Shown piece by piece: positions 1 to 5,637 of a DNA stretch of 8,053 nucleotides (position 1 is its first letter; every line of letters begins with the position of its first letter). A program made the position numbers and the translations under genes. Below the pieces are notes generated by a model. The model was not told the DNA's origin. It searched no databases and worked only from the letters and a program-made list of their open reading frames with translations. The DNA comes from Desulfobacula sp. (lineage in GTDB: Bacteria; Desulfobacterota; Desulfobacteria; Desulfobacterales; Desulfobacteraceae): contig NZ_JAIOSW010000409.1 of NCBI RefSeq assembly GCF_021107415.1, positions 1 to 8,053 on the forward strand, given 5' to 3'.

Positions 1-2
1 CA

Positions 3-95
3 GTTGAGCTAACGGCCCATAAAATTAACGCGGCAAATTTAACAGCCAATCTAAAAAATGTCAATAGATTTTTAGGCTATTCAAATATCTATTGA
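3..95 (+). CDS. Possible 3' end of an upstream gene (partial, no family recognised)
   Basis: Frame 3 is open from the window edge to a TGA at 93-95, giving about 30 residues that end in GYSNIY. The composition is protein-like (ANLTANLKNVNRFLG) and the other two plus frames close early, for example TAA at 10-12 in frame 1. A 30-codon open stretch can arise by chance, and no family is recognisable from so short a tail. If real, the gene runs in the same direction as hemL and its stop codon lies inside the 60-96 inverted repeat and just upstream of the hemL -10 box. Low confidence; the sequence before position 1 would settle it. Confidence 0.35.
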   Translation, partial: VELTAHKINAANLTANLKNVNRFLGYSNIY

Positions 96-96
96 C
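60..96. repeat. 10-bp perfect inverted repeat upstream of hemL
   Basis: GTCAATAGAT (60-69) is the exact reverse complement of ATCTATTGAC (87-96). After one T-T mismatch, three further pairs (TTT 71-73 with AAA 83-85) extend the stem, leaving a 9-nt loop. The right arm overlaps the proposed hemL -35 box TTGACC (92-97). It could be a regulator-binding dyad or a hairpin at the end of the preceding transcript. The stem is AT-rich and is followed by CCTTTAATT rather than a T-run, so a classic intrinsic terminator is not well supported. Confidence 0.6.
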
Positions 97-121
97 CCTT
101 TAATTCCAGGTTTGATATACT
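92..121 (+). promoter_or_regulatory. Probable sigma70-type promoter of hemL cluster
   Basis: The -35 box TTGACC (92-97, 5 of 6 matches to TTGACA) and the -10 box TATACT (116-121, 5 of 6 matches to TATAAT) are separated by 18 bp. Transcription would start near 128, giving a leader of about 44 nt before the hemL ATG. It is the best promoter match upstream of the hemL-mpl-hemerythrin cluster. Both boxes are overlapped by inverted repeats (60-96 and 111-125), so regulation at this point is plausible. Confidence 0.6.
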
Positions 122-125
122 CAAA
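111..125. promoter_or_regulatory. Small dyad over the hemL -10 box
   Basis: TTTGA (111-115) and TCAAA (121-125) form a perfect 5-bp inverted repeat around TATAC, centred on the proposed -10 box. The half-sites look like TTGA/TCAA arms of CRP/FNR-family operators, but the arms are 5 nt apart, whereas FNR boxes have 6 nt between TTGA and TCAA. It is recorded as a candidate operator only. Confidence 0.3.
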
Positions 126-158
126 TGTTTATATATGATGAAATTATGATTTTTAAAT

Positions 159-163
159 AAGGA
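159..163 (+). promoter_or_regulatory. Ribosome binding site of hemL
   Basis: AAGGA lies 8 nt before the ATG at 172. An in-frame TAA at 154-156 excludes any longer hemL product, so this site and stop together fix the start. Confidence 0.75.
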
Positions 164-171
164 ATAAAAGT

Positions 172-1455
172 ATGTCTATATCAAAATCAGAAAATCTTTT
201 TAGAGAAGCTCAAAATTTAATTCCAGGGGGGGTAAATTCTCCGGTAAGAGCCTGTGGCTCAGTGGGTGGTCAGCCAATATTTATCGAGAAGGGAGATAAA
301 GCCAGAATTTATGATGTTGATGGAAATGAATATATTGATTACGTACTTTCCTGGGGACCTTTAATTTTAGGACACAGACCTGCCTGTGTTATTGAAGCTT
401 TGACAAAGGTTCTTGAAACCGGGACAAGTTTTGGTGCTCCAACTGAACTTGAAACAGATCTTGCCCGTCTTGTTATTGATATGGTGCCTTCGGTGGAAAA
501 GATAAGAATGGTTAACTCTGGTACTGAAGCGACCATGAGTGCCATTCGTCTTGCCCGGGGATATACCGGCAGGGATATTATCATCAAGTTTGACGGCTGT
601 TATCATGGTCATGCTGATACGCTTCTTGTTGCGGCAGGATCGGGAGTTGCGACTTTAGGTATCCCTGGAAGCCCTGGTGTGCCTGAGTCTGTTATTTCAA
701 ATACATTATCCCTGAAATTCAATGATATTGAGGGATTTATAAAAATTATGGAAAAAATGGGTGATAAGATTGCCGGAGTTATTCTTGAACCTGTTGCCGG
801 TAATATGGGGATGGTGCCTCCGAAGGACAGTTTTCTTGAAATATTGCGGGAATATACCTTAAAATTTGGCTCAGTCCTGATATTTGATGAAGTGATGACA
901 GGATTCAGGGTTGCAAAAGGATCTGCTCAAGGGTTGTTTGGAATAACACCGGATCTGTCCTGCTTTGGAAAGGTGATTGGCGGTGGTTTACCTGTTGGAG
1001 CTTATGGAGGCCGAAAGGAAATTATGGATCATATCGCACCCGTTGGAAATGTATATCAGGCGGGAACCCTTTCAGGCAATCCTCTGGCAATGGCAGCAGG
1101 GATTGCTACCCTGAAAGAGCTTCAAAACAATGATGTATATGAACTACTTGATAACAAGACTGAAAAACTGATGAATGGATTACAGTCTGCTGCAGATGAT
1201 GCCGGGATCAGCTTGAAAACCAATCATGTGGGATCTATGGCGGGATTCTTTTTCTCAAATGAAGATGTTTATGATTTTGATGATGCTAAAAAATGTGATT
1301 TGGACCGGTTCGCGAAATTTTACAGAATGATGCTTGAAAAAGGTGTTTATCTTGCCCCTTCACAATTTGAGGCCTGTTTTGTCTCTCTGGCACATTCAGA
1401 TGAAGATATTGATCAGACGATTGCTATAGCAAGACAAGCAATGGCGGCTCTTTAA
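172..1455 (+). CDS. hemL: Glutamate-1-semialdehyde 2,1-aminomutase
   Basis: This PLP-dependent cytosolic enzyme converts glutamate-1-semialdehyde to 5-aminolevulinate, the last step of the C5 route into heme, siroheme and cobalamin. The 427-residue length matches the family (E. coli HemL is about 426). Visible hallmarks are [11 protein letters not shown] near residues 18-28, the substrate/PLP region [16 protein letters not shown] (115-130), the DGCYHGHAD stretch (141-149), the [12 protein letters not shown]-ring aspartate motif (238-246), and [11 protein letters not shown] (264-274) with Lys267 as the expected Schiff-base lysine. [14 protein letters not shown] (297-310) is also typical. The start is set by an RBS at 159-163 and an in-frame upstream stop. 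It is the first gene of a close-packed cluster; mpl begins 6 nt after its stop. HemL is distinguished from ordinary ornithine-type aminotransferases by the N-terminal SPVRA motif and by its length. Confidence 0.97.
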   Translation: MSISKSENLFREAQNLIPGGVNSPVRACGSVGGQPIFIEKGDKARIYDVDGNEYIDYVLSWGPLILGHRPACVIEALTKVLETGTSFGAPTELETDLARLVIDMVPSVEKIRMVNSGTEATMSAIRLARGYTGRDIIIKFDGCYHGHADTLLVAAGSGVATLGIPGSPGVPESVISNTLSLKFNDIEGFIKIMEKMGDKIAGVILEPVAGNMGMVPPKDSFLEILREYTLKFGSVLIFDEVMTGFRVAKGSAQGLFGITPDLSCFGKVIGGGLPVGAYGGRKEIMDHIAPVGNVYQAGTLSGNPLAMAAGIATLKELQNNDVYELLDNKTEKLMNGLQSAADDAGISLKTNHVGSMAGFFFSNEDVYDFDDAKKCDLDRFAKFYRMMLEKGVYLAPSQFEACFVSLAHSDEDIDQTIAIARQAMAAL

Positions 1456-1461
1456 AGTATA

Positions 1462-2847
1462 ATGATAAAGAAGATACATTTAATTGCTGCCTGCGGGACA
1501 GGAATGGGAACCCTTGCCTGTATACTAAAAGAGATGGGGTATATCGTCTCGGGTTCTGATCAGAATGTTTATCCGCCCATGAGTGATTTTTTAGATGAAA
1601 AGGGAATTAAACTCTTTGTCGGTTATGATCCTGCCAATTTAGACGATGCCCCTGATCTTGTGATTATCGGTAATGCTGTAACAAGGCAGAATGTTGAAGC
1701 CCGGGCAGTATTGCAAAAGGATATTCCCTATTTATCAATGCCCCAGGCAGTGAATAAATTTATTGCAAAGGATAAAAAGATTATCCTGGTTACAGGCACC
1801 CATGGGAAGACAACCACCTCTTCCATCATGGCTCATATCCTGTATACGGCAGGGATGGATCCGTCTTTTATGATTGGAGGTATTTTAAAGGATTATAATT
1901 CGAGTTTCAGAATAGGAAACGGCGAGTATATGGTGATTGAAGGGGATGAATATGATACTGCCTTTTTTGATAAGGGGCCAAAGTTTATGCATTATGATCC
2001 TGATATTACCATTATGACAGGAATTGAATTTGATCATGCAGATATCTTCACCAATATCGACCATATCAAGAGTATCTTTTCAACTTTTGTTAAAAAAATA
2101 CAAAAAGACAGTCATATCATTGCTTTTAATGATAATGACAACTTAAAAGAAATTCTTGCCTCTTGTGTTGCCTTTATTGAGACATACGGCGAACAAGCTC
2201 AATGGTCTTTTTCAAACCATTTGCAACGAAATTCAAAAACTTTTTTTGATGTGCAAGGACCTGATAAAGCAATTTCAATTGAAACAAATCTGGTGGGCCG
2301 GCATAACCTGTTTAATTGCCTTGCCTGCCTTGCAGTGGCCAATAGAATAGGAATTAGTGATAAAAATGTTATCAATGCTTTAAACACTTTTTCCGGCATA
2401 AAAAGGCGGCAGGAAATTCGTGGTATAAAACATGGCATCACTGTAATGGATGATTTTGCTCATCATCCGACAGCAGTCAGAGAGACCATCAAGGCGGTCA
2501 AACCCTTTTATAAAAATGGCAGGGTGATCGCTGTGTTTGAACCCAGAACCAATACAAGCATGAGAAATTTTTTTCAGGACACTTATCCTGATTCTTTTTT
2601 GGATGCAGATATGGTGTGTATTTGTGAACCCGGCATTAAAAAAAATATATTGGAAAAAGATAAATTTTCCACCATGGAACTTGTGAATGATATAGGGAAA
2701 AAGGGGATTGCGGCATATCATTTTAAAAACTATAATGAAGTTATCAATTTTCTGGTACCCAAATTAAGACCCGAAGATCTTGTTTTAATAATGTCAAATG
2801 GTGGATTTGATAATATTCACATAAAATTGCTTGAGAAAATTAAATGA
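1462..2847 (+). CDS. mpl: UDP-N-acetylmuramate:L-Ala-gamma-D-Glu-meso-DAP ligase (Mpl)
   Basis: This cytosolic ATP-dependent Mur-ligase relative joins recycled murein tripeptide to UDP-MurNAc, returning peptide from cell-wall turnover to peptidoglycan synthesis. At 461 residues it is close to E. coli Mpl (457). Order of features: N-terminal Rossmann loop AACGTGMGTLA (9-19), ATP loop TGTHGKTTTS (111-120), the Mpl-typical block EGDEYDTAFFDKGPKF (160-175), EFDHADIF (189-196), GRHNLFN (279-285), DDFAHHPTAV (330-339), FEPRTNTSM (359-367) and the C-terminal MSNGGFDNIH (444-453). The EGDEYDTAFFD and EPRTNTSM signatures favour Mpl over MurC. No strong RBS precedes the ATG, which is 6 nt after hemL, so re-initiation from hemL is likely. 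Its last four bases (ATGA) contain the next gene's start. Presence of Mpl implies meso-DAP peptidoglycan. Confidence 0.95.
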   Translation: MIKKIHLIAACGTGMGTLACILKEMGYIVSGSDQNVYPPMSDFLDEKGIKLFVGYDPANLDDAPDLVIIGNAVTRQNVEARAVLQKDIPYLSMPQAVNKFIAKDKKIILVTGTHGKTTTSSIMAHILYTAGMDPSFMIGGILKDYNSSFRIGNGEYMVIEGDEYDTAFFDKGPKFMHYDPDITIMTGIEFDHADIFTNIDHIKSIFSTFVKKIQKDSHIIAFNDNDNLKEILASCVAFIETYGEQAQWSFSNHLQRNSKTFFDVQGPDKAISIETNLVGRHNLFNCLACLAVANRIGISDKNVINALNTFSGIKRRQEIRGIKHGITVMDDFAHHPTAVRETIKAVKPFYKNGRVIAVFEPRTNTSMRNFFQDTYPDSFLDADMVCICEPGIKKNILEKDKFSTMELVNDIGKKGIAAYHFKNYNEVINFLVPKLRPEDLVLIMSNGGFDNIHIKLLEKIK

Positions 2848-3047
2848 AAAGAAAAGTGCTTCTTCGCATTATAGGAATCGGTATTTTTCATATGGTTTTG
2901 TATTTATATGTTGTTCCCTTTGTGATTTATCCAAAGTTTGGCAAGAATGGATTTGAATTTACTATTGCTGTTGCCATTATTATTTCTATAGCTGTCTTGG
3001 GAACAATTTTCTTAGAAAAAAAAATAAAAGGAGATAAAAATGAGTGA
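2844..3047 (+). CDS. Small two-helix inner-membrane protein of unknown function
   Basis: This 67-residue protein has two predicted membrane segments, about residues 7-28 (LLRIIGIGIFHMVLYLYVVP region) and 38-57 (EFTIAVAIIISIAVLGTIFL). They are separated by a short YPKFGKNG turn. The N-terminus (MKRK) and the C-terminus (EKKIKGDKNE) are both rich in lysine. By the positive-inside rule both ends should be cytoplasmic, with a short periplasmic loop. No enzymatic motif, cysteine pair or signal peptide is visible, and I do not recognise a named family. Its ATG overlaps the mpl stop by 4 nt (ATGA) and its own stop overlaps the hemerythrin-like gene by 8 nt, so it is a genuine coupled cistron rather than chance. 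The context suggests a membrane partner of the hemerythrin-like protein, but this is inference from overlap alone. Confidence 0.8.
   Translation: MKRKVLLRIIGIGIFHMVLYLYVVPFVIYPKFGKNGFEFTIAVAIIISIAVLGTIFLEKKIKGDKNE
3028..3033 (+). promoter_or_regulatory. Strong RBS of hemerythrin-like gene inside the upstream CDS
   Basis: AAGGAG, six nt before the ATG at 3040, is a near-perfect Shine-Dalgarno sequence and lies within the last codons of the small membrane protein. It supports the 3040 start and the 8-nt overlap ATGAGTGA, and suggests stronger translation of the hemerythrin-like protein than of its upstream partner. Confidence 0.8.
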
Positions 3048-3477
3048 TATTGAAAAAATAGCGTGGGATCCTAAATATAGTGTCGATATTGAAGAAATAG
3101 ATGCCTACCAGAAAAAGATGTTTGAGCTATTCAACAAACTGATTGATATCAAGAGAGGAGAACTAGAATTTAAACTGTGTATAAATATGATTTCCGAGAT
3201 AAGCGAACATAGTAAATTGTATTTCAGTACAGAAGAAAAATATATGAAAAAAAAGGGATATCCTGATTTCGGAGCCCATTCAAAGGCCCATCGCCAATTT
3301 ATTAAAAGCTTTATCAGTTTGCGACGCGAGATTTCGGAAGATATAGAAAATTTAACAGATGATGTGATCATACAATTAAGAGATTGGATGACAAATCACA
3401 TACTTACATTTGATTCCCTCTATGTTCCATTTTTAAGGATTGATAAATATATAGAAGAATCAAAACAGAAAAATTAA
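3040..3477 (+). CDS. Bacteriohemerythrin-like protein with half of the diiron ligands replaced
   Basis: This 145-residue single-domain cytoplasmic protein has the bacteriohemerythrin layout: IAWDPKYSVDIEEID at residues 7-21, then EEKYMKKKGYPDFGAHSKAH (65-84), and RDWMTNHILTFDSLY (114-128). Canonical members bind O2 or sense/scavenge O2 or NO at a diiron site made by five His, one Glu and one Asp. Aligned by eye, Glu65 and Asp125 (bridging carboxylates) and His80, His84 and His120 (one iron's three His) are present. The two His of the other iron are not: the QH position reads Gln24 (YQKKM) and the HF position reads Tyr61 (LYFSTEE). His57 sits one helical turn before Tyr61. The retained spacings (Tyr61+4=Glu65, His80+4=His84, His120+5=Asp125) support the alignment. 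Fold assignment is confident; normal diiron O2 binding is doubtful. The gene is coupled by overlap to the small membrane protein and is the last of the hemL cluster. Confidence 0.9.
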   Translation: MSDIEKIAWDPKYSVDIEEIDAYQKKMFELFNKLIDIKRGELEFKLCINMISEISEHSKLYFSTEEKYMKKKGYPDFGAHSKAHRQFIKSFISLRREISEDIENLTDDVIIQLRDWMTNHILTFDSLYVPFLRIDKYIEESKQKN

Positions 3478-3517
3478 AGTCTTTTATAACTCTTGACGAT
3501 GTTAATGGTTAGGTAAG

Positions 3518-3533
3518 AAGTTTATATAAACTT
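3518..3533. promoter_or_regulatory. Perfect 16-bp palindrome upstream of the basic small protein
   Basis: AAGTTTAT (3518-3525) followed directly by ATAAACTT (3526-3533) is an exact palindrome without spacer. It lies 18 nt before the ATG at 3552 and includes the TATATAA-like core that would serve as a -10 element. A TTGACG at 3493-3498 is a possible -35 box, but the spacing to the TATA core (about 24-26 bp) is too long for a standard promoter. A regulator dimer site is the simplest reading, though an AT-rich palindrome of this size could also be incidental. Confidence 0.45.
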
Positions 3534-3551
3534 AATAGGGTTAAAAGAACC

Positions 3552-3791
3552 ATGACCTTTGATTACAAAATAATACCTATCCGAAATGAATCAATTGATT
3601 CTCCATACAAGATTGATGGTTTTTCAGAGAGAAGAAAGACCGTTAGCAGAAAATCCAAAAGAGACCGGAGAAAACAAAAAAGAGATCGGAGAAGCAGCAT
3701 AAGAGATGGTGTAATCGTCAGCCTGTCTTTTAAAAGTAATCGCCGTAGAGGCAGAGATAGAAGAAGCCCGCAAGTTGCAAGATTCGTTTAA
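3552..3791 (+). CDS. Small, highly basic protein with RDRR repeats, function unknown
   Basis: The 79-residue product has 18 Arg and 8 Lys, about one third basic. The N-terminal 25 residues (MTFDYKIIPIRNESIDSPYK...) are of ordinary composition. They are followed by ERRK, then KRDRRKQ and KRDRRSS in tandem, a short hydrophobic stretch GVIVSLSF (about 53-60), and a final NRRRGRDRRSP. There is no membrane segment, signal peptide or cysteine. Arg-Asp-Arg-Arg stretches occur as spacers or nucleic-acid-contacting tails in delta-proteobacterial proteins, but I cannot name a family. The RBS is weak (AGGG at 3537-3540, 11 nt upstream). The gene stands alone between the hemerythrin-like gene and recD (gaps of 74 and 111 nt), with a 16-bp palindrome before it. 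RNA or DNA binding is a guess from charge. It could be a spurious frame, but the regular repeat argues otherwise. Confidence 0.6.
   Translation: MTFDYKIIPIRNESIDSPYKIDGFSERRKTVSRKSKRDRRKQKRDRRSSIRDGVIVSLSFKSNRRRGRDRRSPQVARFV
3657..3693 (+). repeat. Imperfect 16-bp direct repeat, 21-bp period
   Basis: AAAAGAGACCGGAGAA (3657-3672) recurs as AAAAGAGATCGGAGAA (3678-3693), differing at one base. The 21-bp period equals seven codons and encodes KRDRRKQ followed by KRDRRSS in the small basic protein. The near-identity at DNA level suggests a fairly recent duplication. Confidence 0.7.
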
Positions 3792-3821
3792 ATTCACATA
3801 ATTTTTTATATCAAACCATTC

Positions 3822-3827
3822 TATAAT
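3822..3827 (+). promoter_or_regulatory. Candidate -10 element upstream of recD
   Basis: A perfect TATAAT lies 75 nt before the recD ATG. No good -35 box is found at 16-18 bp; the nearest TTGACA-like sequence, TTCACA (3793-3798), is 23 bp away. It is a weak candidate for the promoter of the recD-resB-ccsA cluster. The 111-nt gap 3792-3902 shows no terminator-like hairpin. Confidence 0.3.
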
Positions 3828-3902
3828 TCCCCAATATTCTTGTTTTTTCTTGATAAGACTGATAACTAATTTAATTCAATTCGATAACAAACTGGAAAGA
3901 GA

Positions 3903-5621
3903 ATGAGTCAGTATACCGCATTTGATCTTGATAATTTATTTGAACAACATTTTTTTTCAAATCTGGATTATTATTTTGCCGGATCAATGGCCAGAGCATT
4001 TGATGAGAAAGAACCCATTGTTCTGATATCCTGCGCACTTGTTTCAAAATTATTGTTTGAAGGGCATATCTGTCTTGATATTCAAAAAATGTCCGGAACG
4101 GTCCGGTCTGTATCCCAAACCAGCAATGACCTGGTAAAATTTCCTGATTTAAATATCTGGATAAATGCATTAGAACATTCTTTAATGATTTCAGACAATA
4201 TCCAAACCCCTCTGGTTCTGGATTGTGATCACAAGCTTTATTTTTCAAAATATTATAATTTTCAAAACCGATTAAGTAAAAATATTGCCCAAAGGGTCTC
4301 ATTAAAACCTTCAAACATGGATGAAGCAATAATTGATGAGATGCTAGAATTATATTTTCCTAAGCCCGGTAAACATTACATTCACCAAAAAAAAGCAGTA
4401 AAAAATGCAGTATTCAATTATTTTACGATTATTTCAGGCGGGCCCGGGACCGGAAAAACATATGTCACCACCGTGATAAAAAAGATGTTTCTTTTATCTG
4501 CAGAAAAACTCTCTCTGCCTGCTCCTGAAATAATTTGTGTGGCACCGACAGGAAAGGCTGCATCAAAAATGGACCAGGGAAGTACCATCCATTCCATTTT
4601 AAAGCCATTAAAGAATAGACCTGGATTTTATTATAATAAAAACAACCCTTTGCAAATAGATTTGATCATTATCGATGAAGCTTCGATGATTGATATTTCA
4701 TTATTGACTCGGCTTTTGGAAGCCGTGCCCTTGGAAGCTAAAGTGATTATTTTAGGAGATCAACATCAATTGTCATCCATACAGGCAGGGTCGATATTTA
4801 GTGATATCTGCAGCGTGAAAGGATTATTCTCAAATATATTTTTTCTTGAATATAATTTCAGATCCAAAGGAAAAACAGGAATTGAAAATCTGTCAAAAGC
4901 TATTAATAACAATGATGGGAAATGCCTTGAAGAGATATTAATATCCGGCCGGTATCCTGATCTTGTGTTTGAAAATTTCCAGGGTAATGTTCCTATTGTA
5001 AGCGCGGTTAAGAAGTATATCTTAGAGGGGTATAAACCATTTGTCATTGCAGATACGGTTGAGGCTGCAGTGAATGAACTGGATAATTTTAAAATATTAT
5101 GTGCTCATAATTCCGGGGAATACGGAACATTACAAATTAATCATGTATGTGAAAATATTTTGCGGTCAGATAATAATTTTGATATACAGGGAAAACTTTT
5201 TAAAAAGATAATCATGGTGAATACAAATGATTATAAGAAAGGCCTGTTTAATGGAGATACCGGCATTGTTCTTGAAAAAAAAGGAGAAAGTACCGTTTTT
5301 TTTAAGTCTCTGGAAAATAAAATAAAACAATATCGAGCATCAGATCTTCCAGGGCATGATGCTGCATATGCAATAACGATCCATAAAAGCCAGGGATCTG
5401 AGTTCAAAACGGTTTTAATTATAGTGCCGGATAAACTGTCTCCTGTTATGACACGGCAGTTGTTGTATACGGGAGTTACAAGGGCAAAAACAAACATCAT
5501 TATTATCGGAAATATAGAGATTATTAAAAAAGCTATAAACCTGTCTGTAAGAAGAAATTCGGGTTTATCCATGTGCCTGGAAAAGGAAATATACCTGGAA
5601 AAAGAAATAACAGACAATTAA
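3903..5621 (+). CDS. recD: Exodeoxyribonuclease V alpha subunit RecD (SF1B 5'-3' helicase)
   Basis: RecD is the fast 5'-3' helicase motor of RecBCD, which processes double-strand breaks and degrades foreign linear DNA. The 572-residue protein (E. coli about 608) shows the N-terminal RecD domain (FAGSMARAF near 25-33, FEGHICLDI 52-60, PLVLDCDHKLYFSKYYNFQNRL about 103-124). All SF1 helicase motifs follow: I GGPGTGKT (179-186), Ia VAPTGKAA (213-220), II IIIDEASM (255-262), III ILGDQHQLSSIQAGS (283-297), IV YNFRS (317-321), V AITIHKSQGSEF (490-501) and VI LYTGVTRAK (521-529). Helix-hairpin-helix repeats of the stand-alone RecD2 type are absent and the length is short for RecD2, so it is the RecBCD type. 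The RBS GGAAAGAG (3894-3901) supports the ATG. recB and recC are not adjacent in this window. resB follows after 16 nt. Confidence 0.93.
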   Translation: MSQYTAFDLDNLFEQHFFSNLDYYFAGSMARAFDEKEPIVLISCALVSKLLFEGHICLDIQKMSGTVRSVSQTSNDLVKFPDLNIWINALEHSLMISDNIQTPLVLDCDHKLYFSKYYNFQNRLSKNIAQRVSLKPSNMDEAIIDEMLELYFPKPGKHYIHQKKAVKNAVFNYFTIISGGPGTGKTYVTTVIKKMFLLSAEKLSLPAPEIICVAPTGKAASKMDQGSTIHSILKPLKNRPGFYYNKNNPLQIDLIIIDEASMIDISLLTRLLEAVPLEAKVIILGDQHQLSSIQAGSIFSDICSVKGLFSNIFFLEYNFRSKGKTGIENLSKAINNNDGKCLEEILISGRYPDLVFENFQGNVPIVSAVKKYILEGYKPFVIADTVEAAVNELDNFKILCAHNSGEYGTLQINHVCENILRSDNNFDIQGKLFKKIIMVNTNDYKKGLFNGDTGIVLEKKGESTVFFKSLENKIKQYRASDLPGHDAAYAITIHKSQGSEFKTVLIIVPDKLSPVMTRQLLYTGVTRAKTNIIIIGNIEIIKKAINLSVRRNSGLSMCLEKEIYLEKEITDN

Positions 5622-5637
5622 TAAGAAAGAAAATATT

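Noticed and set aside
60..100. Intrinsic terminator of an upstream gene
   Set aside because: The stem is real but AT-rich and is followed by CCTTTAATT rather than a run of T. It also overlaps a good -35 box, so it is reported as a dyad instead.
111..125. FNR box at the hemL promoter
   Set aside because: FNR sites need TTGA-N6-TCAA; here the arms are separated by N5, so the second half-site is out of register.
125..160. 11-codon upstream ORF ([11 protein letters not shown]) before hemL
   Set aside because: Its ATG lies at or before the predicted transcription start and has no RBS. Its end next to the hemL RBS is probably chance.
2380..2721. 113-codon minus-strand open frame within mpl
   Set aside because: It is opposite the conserved DDFAHHP and FEPRTNTSM motifs of Mpl and has no recognisable protein features.
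3493..3530. Standard sigma70 promoter before the basic protein
   Set aside because: TTGACG and the TATA core are about 24-26 bp apart, outside the usual 16-19 bp spacing. Only the palindrome is kept.
3871..4329. 152-codon open frame on the minus strand over the recD start
   Set aside because: It lies opposite the RecD N-terminal domain, whose plus-strand frame carries recognisable family motifs. The antisense product has no recognisable domain or plausible RBS context.
5231..5617. 128-codon minus-strand open frame at the recD 3' end
   Set aside because: It is antisense to helicase motifs V and VI. Its hydrophobic look is the complement of the RecD coding sequence.
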